From the NCBI GenBank assembly GCA_029260155.1, contig JAJDDU010000063.1, positions 1 to 5,977 of the forward strand: 5,977 bases of DNA, given 5' to 3'. Positions within the stretch are counted from its first letter, which is position 1; every line of letters starts with the position of its first letter. This stretch comes from Phycisphaerae bacterium (GTDB taxonomy: Bacteria > Planctomycetota > Phycisphaerae > UBA1845). This document shows positions 1 through 4,785 of this stretch, piece after piece. The translations under genes were made by a program, and so were the position numbers. The notes beneath the pieces were generated by a model that made no database searches, had not been told where the DNA came from, and saw nothing but the letters and a program-made list of their open reading frames with translations.

Positions 1-2184
1 GACATTGTGGACGACCTCGGTAAAGGTAATGGTCAAGGTTTCGATGCCCTGATTGGGTGTGTTCCCGTTGCTGCTCTCGCGTCGCGGGTCGATGAAACCG
101 CTGTATGGATGCGTTGACTGGCCATCATCATGCACCACGGACGGCGGCGTGGTGTCGACGTCCTCGCACGAGATAACGGTTACCGAGAACTCGTCGATCA
201 GCGCCTCGGTGAGCGACGTGTCCGGGCAGTCCTGCGTACTGAACCGCACCGTGATTGTATCACCCAGTGGCATGATATCGCTGACACGGAACTCGTGGTG
301 TACCCAATCGAGCGTGAAGTCGAAGTTTATCTGCTCGGCGAGCGTCCAGCTTCCTCCGCCATCCGTCGAGATCTCCACGAGAAGTGGATCGCCTGGGGAT
401 CCCTGGAGGCTGGAACTCACGAACCAGCGCACGAAACGGATCACCGCATCCTGCCCCGTTGTCTCGATGGTGGGCGACACCAGTCGCACCGGACCGCCGT
501 CGACGTCTGCTTCGTCGAATGGTCCCCCCGGCGATCCCTGACCGGTCACGAAGCACATCGTGCCCTCGCCGCCGGGATAGTCATCTTCCGGAACGATGTC
601 GATTCCGGGCGGAAACAAGAACACGCCGTTCGGATCCACACGCTCCCAGCCACCGGCCGGAATCGCCACCGACGGACAGACTTCCTGCTCTACGGACCAG
701 CCTTTGTCTTGCTCGAAGTTGTCGGTGAACGCGACGGTTACGGACGATAGGATTGCAGATTCGTGAGAAATGGTAGGGGCGCCTGCGGGGTTGACCACCG
801 TCTCCCCGCCCAGCGTATCGACCGTGACGTAGTACGAATAGACTGATCCACAAGGTGCGCCCGGCATGTCAGCCTCATAGAGATCCCCACCGATCGAAAT
901 CAACGGCACCTCGATCACGTTCCCCTCGGCTGAGTCGATTTGCACGATGACTTTGGCGGTGGCCGGATCTGGCTTAGCGCACAAGCTTCGAAGTTCCACG
1001 GTCAACGTCGCCCCATCAATCGGATGGACCGTATCGAGGAGCCCCTCAGGGAAGGAAACCGAGATCAACGACTGCTCCGACAGCACGAACAGCCCACCGG
1101 CCATGTCGGATACCAGGATGCGGTCTTCGCCCAAGAACGGATAGATGCCCCACGCGCCATTGAAACCAAGCGTTGGACCATCAAACGTGTCGAAGTGAGC
1201 GGCCTCCACCAGTGTGCCCGTGACCTCATCGATGTCGAATATGAAGGCGCCGGCCTGATACCATGAAAGGTAGACGCGTGTCCCGACGACCAGGGGATTG
1301 TGGACGCTGAAGGCCTCGTCGGCGGGTTGCGTTATCGTGTCGCGCAAGACGATTGTCGCGCCCTGCTCTGCCGAACTGATCTCGAAGAGCTTTGTCGGGC
1401 CGCCCGGACGCTCCTCCGTCACCACCGCCCAGCGTCCGTCGGGCGTCGGCCAGACGGCGTGCGTGCTGTTGTTGTCGGCCGAGGCGGAACTGCCGAGAAA
1501 AACGGGCGTTTCGTTTGCGATGTTGCTTACGTCGAAGATGTGCAGCCCGCTGTTCCAGGCAGCGACGTAGAGTCTGCCGTTTTCCGCCGTCATGTCGTGT
1601 ACGAACGAGCTGCCCACTTGCATCAGCCAGAGGTTGTCTTGGATGCGCTCCGGCGGGTTGTCCGGATCGAAGCTGGTCAGGTCGACGACGCCGACATGAC
1701 TCGTAGAGCTGTTGGCCAGGTAGAGGTAGCCGTTGTCATAGAAGACGTTGTGTACTCTTGAGAACTGCGGTGTGCTAATCCAACTTAGATGTTGCGGGTT
1801 GAACGGATCGCGCACGTCGACAATCTCGACGCCGTCGTTCGGATCAGCTTCCAGCGCGATGAACAACAGCCCGTTCGCCACTTTGACGTCCTGCGGCGAC
1901 GCGAACTGATTCGGCGCGGGCACCTGCCACTCCAAAAACTGAACGGGGTTGGCCGGTTCGCTGACATCGAAGAAATGCACGCCGGCCGTAGTCGGTCCGA
2001 ACTGCCCCACATACGCGATATCGCCATCGCCCCATACGTCGGCATAGGCTGACGCCCCTTCATTCCATTGACCGAGCAGTCCAAGTTCAACCGGACAGTC
2101 CTCGCCACCGCTCGCCGGCGCCGATACGCCACAAGAAACGAACATGCAAGAAGTTACGACGCGAGCTATGGAACGGATCTTCAT
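1..2184 (-). CDS. Large secreted beta-propeller protein with LVIVD-type repeats, C-terminus cut off by the window edge
   Basis: The reading frame is open from ATG at 2184 to the left edge (728 codons, no stop). The start is fixed by a GGAGGAG Shine-Dalgarno four bases upstream. Residues 1 to about 26 resemble a signal peptide (MKIRSIARVV, then a hydrophobic stretch ending SAPAS); FVSC just before is a weak lipobox. Residues about 35-370 hold at least five LVIVD-type repeats, each a strand such as GVHFFDVSEPANP, GVEIVDVRDPFNP or GLHIFDVSN followed by a turn, as in choice-of-anchor B family proteins. This predicts an extracytoplasmic beta-propeller. Residues about 485-670 look like a jelly-roll module (FTDNFEQDKGW near the start, VEISTDGGGSW in the middle, IDEFSVTV at the end). 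After DTTPPSVV an Ig-like module begins (ETLTITFTEVV), with its remainder outside the window. The ligand or role is unknown. It is transcribed divergently from the radical SAM gene. Coding assignment is very secure; function is inferred from fold only. Confidence 0.93.
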   Translation of the reverse strand, partial: MKIRSIARVVTSCMFVSCGVSAPASGGEDCPVELGLLGQWNEGASAYADVWGDGDIAYVGQFGPTTAGVHFFDVSEPANPVQFLEWQVPAPNQFASPQDVKVANGLLFIALEADPNDGVEIVDVRDPFNPQHLSWISTPQFSRVHNVFYDNGYLYLANSSTSHVGVVDLTSFDPDNPPERIQDNLWLMQVGSSFVHDMTAENGRLYVAAWNSGLHIFDVSNIANETPVFLGSSASADNNSTHAVWPTPDGRWAVVTEERPGGPTKLFEISSAEQGATIVLRDTITQPADEAFSVHNPLVVGTRVYLSWYQAGAFIFDIDEVTGTLVEAAHFDTFDGPTLGFNGAWGIYPFLGEDRILVSDMAGGLFVLSEQSLISVSFPEGLLDTVHPIDGATLTVELRSLCAKPDPATAKVIVQIDSAEGNVIEVPLISIGGDLYEADMPGAPCGSVYSYYVTVDTLGGETVVNPAGAPTISHESAILSSVTVAFTDNFEQDKGWSVEQEVCPSVAIPAGGWERVDPNGVFLFPPGIDIVPEDDYPGGEGTMCFVTGQGSPGGPFDEADVDGGPVRLVSPTIETTGQDAVIRFVRWFVSSSLQGSPGDPLLVEISTDGGGSWTLAEQINFDFTLDWVHHEFRVSDIMPLGDTITVRFSTQDCPDTSLTEALIDEFSVTVISCEDVDTTPPSVVHDDGQSTHPYSGFIDPRRESSNGNTPNQGIETLTITFTEVVHNV

Positions 2185-2188
2185 AATA

Positions 2189-2195
2189 CTCCTCC
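2189..2195 (-). promoter_or_regulatory. Ribosome binding site of the LVIVD-repeat protein
   Basis: On the minus strand GGAGGAG precedes the ATG at 2184 by four bases (TATT). It is a near-perfect anti-16S match and decides the start of this gene over other in-frame codons. Confidence 0.85.
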
Positions 2196-2291
2196 ATCTG
2201 AAGGCGACGCGACGAGTTCGCGGCGCATGTGCGAGTCAAACACGTTCGCCCATCGGGTTTAATTCGGAAGGCGGAAAGCCGAACGCGTCCG

Positions 2292-2321
2292 AGTATACCG
2301 AGATTGCCCATCGCAATTCAA
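2292..2321 (-). promoter_or_regulatory. Sigma70-like promoter for the LVIVD-repeat protein
   Basis: Reading the minus strand, TTGAAT (2321-2316) is followed after an 18-base spacer by TATACT (2297-2292). These match the housekeeping consensus at four of six and five of six positions. Transcription would begin near 2285, giving a leader of roughly 100 bases before the ATG at 2184. No other box pair this good was seen in the divergent intergenic region. Seen by eye only; no start-site data. Confidence 0.55.
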
Positions 2322-2369
2322 CAGCGTGGCGCCTCCGGTACAGTCCTTTCTTCTCAGAACCTGCACGAT

Positions 2370-2550
2370 CTTGTCGGTGGCGCTATTCCCTCCACCGCAA
2401 GCGCTTGCAATGAGATGGGTGGCACGGTCTGGCGAAGCCAGGCCGTGGGACAGCGCGCGACCCTCACGGCCTTGCTGCGCTACGCTCCACAAGACCGTGC
2501 CACCCAACGCCGTGTGCACCTCTTCTCATTGCAACTGGCTGAGGAGTTGC
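2370..2550. repeat. Dense cluster of nested inverted repeats (REP/BIME- or MITE-like) between divergent genes
   Basis: Several inverted repeats are packed together. (1) CTTG-t-CGGTGG at 2370-2380 pairs with CCACCGCAAG at 2392-2401. (2) GCAAGCGCTTGC at 2397-2408 is a perfect palindrome. (3) TTGCAATGAGA at 2405-2415 matches TCTCATTGCAA at 2524-2534. (4) TGGGTGGCACGGTCT at 2416-2430 matches its exact complement at 2492-2506. Arms 3 and 4 are contiguous on the left (26 bases) but separated by 17 bases on the right. Inside lie two alternative hairpins: 2423-2447 (CACGG and CTGGC arms, GAA loop, one T-G pair) and 2465-2499 (CACGGCCTTG with CAAGACCGTG, one mismatch). GCAACT/AGTTGC at 2531-2550 forms a last hairpin. 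Both flanking genes start away from this region, so it is not a transcription terminator for either. A dispersed palindromic repeat or small non-autonomous element is the best inference. No target-site duplication was seen. Confidence 0.6.
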
Positions 2551-2628
2551 CCGCCACCTTCTCGCTGACGGCTGACGGCTGGCAACTTTCCCTCATCGCC
2601 GTTGGAATGAATCACTGAGAAATCGTGT

Positions 2629-2634
2629 TATGAT
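2629..2634 (+). promoter_or_regulatory. -10-like TATGAT box directly before the radical SAM start codon
   Basis: TATGAT matches the TATAAT consensus at five of six positions and ends six bases before the A of the ATG at 2641. A polymerase using it would start transcription at or within a base of that A, giving a leaderless mRNA. There is no Shine-Dalgarno sequence upstream of this ATG, which fits. No good -35 box is seen at normal spacing; ATGAAT at 2607-2612 is poor. Confidence 0.4.
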
Positions 2635-2640
2635 ATCGTC

Positions 2641-3561
2641 ATGGAGAAACAGAGTCTGTTTGTAATCGAGGATGCCCCGCGCGTGGGGCTTGGGGAATTG
2701 GACGTGGTTTGGTTCCAGGTCGCGGGGACCATCTGCAATCTCAGATGTTCGCACTGTTTTATCAGTTGCTCGCCGGAGAACGACAAATTCAGGTTCCTGT
2801 CGCTGGAAACGTGCAAGAGGCACTTGGCCGACGCCGCGCGACTCGGAGCGAGGGAGTTCTACTTCACCGGCGGTGAGTCGTTCGCGAATCCCGAAATGTG
2901 CGACATTCTGGCTGAAGCGGTGCAGTACGGACCCGCGACGGTGCTGACCAATGCGACGCTGTTTCGCGATGCGACGCTTGAGCGGCTTTGTGAAATCAAC
3001 GTGTCAACCGAGCATGCCATCGAAATCCGTGTCAGCATCGACGGATACACTGCGCAGATGAACGACGCCATCCGAGGCGAAGGCACTTTCGATCGTGCGG
3101 TCGCGGGTGTCGCGGGTTTGGTTGCCCACGGGTTCCAGCCGATCATCACCATCACGCGAACTTGGTCCGGCTGCGACGACATGGTGCTGTCGGAGTTTGT
3201 TGCGGCGTTGAAACGCGTCGGGTACGCGAGTCCGCGATTGAAGATTCTTCCGTTGCTGAAGCTCGGCGCGGAGGTTGACCGCACCGAGGGGTACTGCAAC
3301 GCGGCGCGCGTGACGCATGAGATGATGCGGGGGTTCGACACTTCGCAGTTGCTGTGCAGCAGCGCGCGTCTGGTGACTGATCGGGGGGTGTGGGTGTGTC
3401 CGATTCTCTTGGACGCGCCCGACGCGCGCATGGGTGACTCTCTGCCGGATGCGATGGGCGACTTCGCCCTACGCCATCCCTCCTGCCACACATGTTGGTC
3501 GTGCGGGGCGATCTGCTCGAATGATCCATCACCTGCCGCCCGCGCTCAATCCGAAGACTAG
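2641..3561 (+). CDS. Radical SAM protein with a compact SPASM-like C-terminal cysteine cluster
   Basis: This complete 306-residue cytoplasmic enzyme belongs to the radical SAM superfamily, which cleaves S-adenosylmethionine at a 4Fe-4S cluster to make a 5'-deoxyadenosyl radical. The cluster motif is CNLRCSHC (C32, C36, C39), preceded by a beta-strand ending VWFQVAGTI. The SAM-binding GGE follows at 77-79 (FYFTGGES), then VLTNATL at 101-107 and VSIDG at 131-135, all typical of the partial TIM barrel. The C-terminus carries six further cysteines: C239, C253, C282, C285, C288 and C292. The pattern CX13C then CX2CX2CX3C resembles a SPASM auxiliary-cluster domain, but canonical SPASM has CX2CX5CX3C and one more cysteine. 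Many SPASM enzymes modify ribosomal peptides or proteins, but the substrate here is unknown and no recognised partner is adjacent. The start is chosen for the TATGAT box placed for leaderless transcription; no Shine-Dalgarno is present. The family call is firm, the substrate open. Confidence 0.95.
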   Translation: MEKQSLFVIEDAPRVGLGELDVVWFQVAGTICNLRCSHCFISCSPENDKFRFLSLETCKRHLADAARLGAREFYFTGGESFANPEMCDILAEAVQYGPATVLTNATLFRDATLERLCEINVSTEHAIEIRVSIDGYTAQMNDAIRGEGTFDRAVAGVAGLVAHGFQPIITITRTWSGCDDMVLSEFVAALKRVGYASPRLKILPLLKLGAEVDRTEGYCNAARVTHEMMRGFDTSQLLCSSARLVTDRGVWVCPILLDAPDARMGDSLPDAMGDFALRHPSCHTCWSCGAICSNDPSPAARAQSED

Positions 3562-3569
3562 CGTCCGCC

Positions 3570-3588
3570 TGCTCGGCGGCAGCGAGCA
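3570..3588 (+). terminator. Short hairpin just after the radical SAM stop codon
   Basis: TGCTCG (3570-3575) and CGAGCA (3583-3588) form a perfect six-base stem with a seven-base loop, eight bases beyond the TAG. No T-tract follows, so it is at best a weak intrinsic terminator or a 3'-end stabilising structure. Confidence 0.25.
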
Positions 3589-3589
3589 A

Positions 3590-3676
3590 CCCGCGATGAA
3601 AGGCGACTGTCACGCGGTTATCGGTTGCGCAGCTGTAAGTTCGGCTGCGCTCGACACTTCTGAAAGCCATCGCGGG
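3590..3676. repeat. Nested inverted repeat in the spacer after the radical SAM gene
   Basis: The outer arms CCCGCGATG (3590-3598) and CATCGCGGG (3668-3676) are perfect complements of nine bases. Nested inside, GCGCAGC (3627-3633) pairs with GCTGCGC (3644-3650) around a ten-base loop. The architecture (outer palindrome, inner hairpin) is similar to the cluster at 2370-2550 but the bases differ. It could be a second dispersed palindromic repeat or a structured 3' untranslated region. The same bases also encode part of a 49-codon frame (3596-3745), and only one of the two interpretations may be right. Confidence 0.45.
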
Positions 3677-3723
3677 CGCCAACGTCCTGTCACGGCTCGT
3701 GGTGGACGTCTGAACGCAGGTGG

Positions 3724-4608
3724 ATGCGGCGGTTCATGTTTTTGATTGCGTACCGGGTCATTTCGGTGCTAAGGTATTCTAGACGCCGGGTCGGCGTCGA
3801 AGCGTCTTATCGGAGTTGCTTGTTCGAGGTGGGTGATCAACTATTACTCTCGTGGTCGAAGCGACCGCTTGGCTCGTTGTGGCTGATCGGGAAGGCAGTG
3901 GTGGTTTGCGCGCTGATGCTGCCGCGTCCATGCGTCGCGGACCTGCCACCGCAGCTTGGTCCCTGCGTCCAAGCCCCCATTCCCGCGGGGGGGAACGCAC
4001 TCCGAGATCTTCATCTTCGCGAGGTGGATCAGGATTCCGAGGATCACCTCCAGGTCCTGGCTCGAATCGATCTCCTGCTTCGCGATATCGACGAGCTTCT
4101 CGTTGCGCTGAAAGGAGACCGAGCGTCGCGTAACGTCCGCGCCGCATCGCAGGGTAATGAACAGATCGCGATCTTTCACGACTTGAGTGGCACGCTGTGG
4201 CATCGCAGTGTGTGGCCTGTGGAACCAATTGGCGCGACGGCTGACAATACCGTGCACGCGGCGGGTTTTCTGGGAGGGTCCGATTCGATCGCGTCCATCT
4301 CGTCAACAGCGCCGGCGGATGCGGCGTGGCTGTTCGAGGGTGCGCCGCTATCGGAGAATCTCAGTCTACAAGCAGGGGATCGCGACAGTGCGGGACACCG
4401 CATTCGAGGCAGCGCCAGTGTCTCCAGCCGCAAGCCTGAATCACGGCGTGTGGTCGGCGGCATTGCTGGTGGCAGTCAATACTACCTTGATTGGCCGTGG
4501 GTGATCCGGGCGGGCCACAACATGTTTTTCTGGATCGTCGGTCCCCCGGCCTCAATCATCTTCATTTCCGTCGCCCTCGGCGCCGTCGGCAGTTCCCGAC
4601 GCAGTTGA
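3724..4608 (+). CDS. Hypothetical exported protein with a PEP-CTERM-like tail (doubtful)
   Basis: The frame is open for 294 codons from ATG 3724 to TGA 4608, and its third codon positions are mostly G or C, as in the confident genes nearby. I do not recognise the family. Residues about 50-72 look like a signal peptide core (LWLIGKAVVVCALML, then PRPCVA before D). The true start may therefore be internal, for example GTG at 3829 or TTG at 3820; none of the candidates has a convincing Shine-Dalgarno. Residues about 102-132 form a likely amphipathic helix (VLARIDLLLRDIDELLVAL). The last 23 residues have the three-part layout of a PEP-CTERM sorting signal: GPPAS in place of PEPAS, the hydrophobic IIFISVALGAV, then SSRRS at the very end. 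That would imply export and sorting by an exosortase-type enzyme. Against it, part of the opposite strand (3997-4113) has an even stronger coding-like composition. It may be real, a degraded gene, or chance. Confidence 0.42.
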   Translation: MRRFMFLIAYRVISVLRYSRRRVGVEASYRSCLFEVGDQLLLSWSKRPLGSLWLIGKAVVVCALMLPRPCVADLPPQLGPCVQAPIPAGGNALRDLHLREVDQDSEDHLQVLARIDLLLRDIDELLVALKGDRASRNVRAASQGNEQIAIFHDLSGTLWHRSVWPVEPIGATADNTVHAAGFLGGSDSIASISSTAPADAAWLFEGAPLSENLSLQAGDRDSAGHRIRGSASVSSRKPESRRVVGGIAGGSQYYLDWPWVIRAGHNMFFWIVGPPASIIFISVALGAVGSSRRS

Positions 4609-4785
4609 TCCGCCGCGTTCCGGTCGTGCGTGTCGATTCGCGATTCCCCGTGTTTTCTGATGTGTTACTGCAGAATCACCAGGAATCTGCGTCCCGGCTC
4701 TAGTGATATCGGTTATGCTCGCGGTTGCGGCTGCACCACGGTGCTGCGTAGTAAGCGGGCGAGCAAGCAATGGAGGAATCAAAAA
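4609..4785 (+). other. Leader region of the Cys-rich exported protein
   Basis: These 177 bases precede the GTG start at 4786. The frame stays open here as an extension of the downstream gene (for example ATG at 4663), but the encoded peptide is unremarkable and would bury the signal peptide internally. TATGCT at 4714-4719 is a possible -10 box with no matching -35. No strong hairpin with a T-tract is present to end upstream transcription. Confidence 0.4.
4772..4777 (+). promoter_or_regulatory. Ribosome binding site fixing the GTG start at 4786
   Basis: GGAGGA lies eight bases before GTG 4786, ideal spacing. It selects this non-ATG codon over upstream in-frame ATG 4663, and the resulting protein begins directly with a signal peptide. 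Confidence 0.85.

Larger units (their letters stand above)
2185..2640. other. Divergent intergenic region, no convincing gene
   Basis: These 456 bases separate the minus-strand LVIVD-repeat gene from the plus-strand radical SAM gene. The left part holds the ribosome binding site and promoter of the former, the middle holds the inverted-repeat cluster, and the right end holds the promoter-like box of the latter. Short open frames cross it on both strands but have no ribosome binding site or recognisable protein sequence, and they read through the palindromes. A short tandem repeat, GCTGACG twice with a partial third copy, sits at 2564-2583. Confidence 0.7.

Noticed and set aside
130..750. 206-codon plus-strand frame opposite the LVIVD-repeat gene
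   Set aside because: It is the shadow of a confident minus-strand gene with recognisable repeats. The translation is Arg/His-rich with no family features and no ribosome binding site.
2564..2583. GCTGACG tandem repeat as a possible CRISPR or iteron array
   Set aside because: There are only two full copies and one partial copy of seven bases, with no spacers or further iterations.
2229..2618. 129-codon plus-strand frame in the divergent intergenic region
   Set aside because: It reads across all the inverted repeats, has no ribosome binding site, and the product has no recognisable domain.
2859..3491. 210-codon minus-strand frame opposite the radical SAM gene
   Set aside because: The plus strand carries all radical SAM motifs; this frame is Ser/Arg-rich shadow sequence.
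3152..3682. 176-codon minus-strand frame crossing the radical SAM 3' end and spacer
   Set aside because: It reads through the nested palindrome and an established gene, is Arg/Ser-rich, and has no family resemblance.
3742..3780. TTGCGT with TAAGGT or TATTCT as a promoter for the 3724-4608 frame
   Set aside because: Only TAAGGT falls at plausible spacing, and it is a weak match. It lies inside the frame itself, so I cannot support it as a feature.
4663..4785. Upstream in-frame ATG (4663) as the start of the Cys-rich exported protein
   Set aside because: It has no Shine-Dalgarno sequence and would add about 41 residues ahead of an excellent signal peptide. GTG 4786 has both the ribosome binding site and the correct signal-peptide position.
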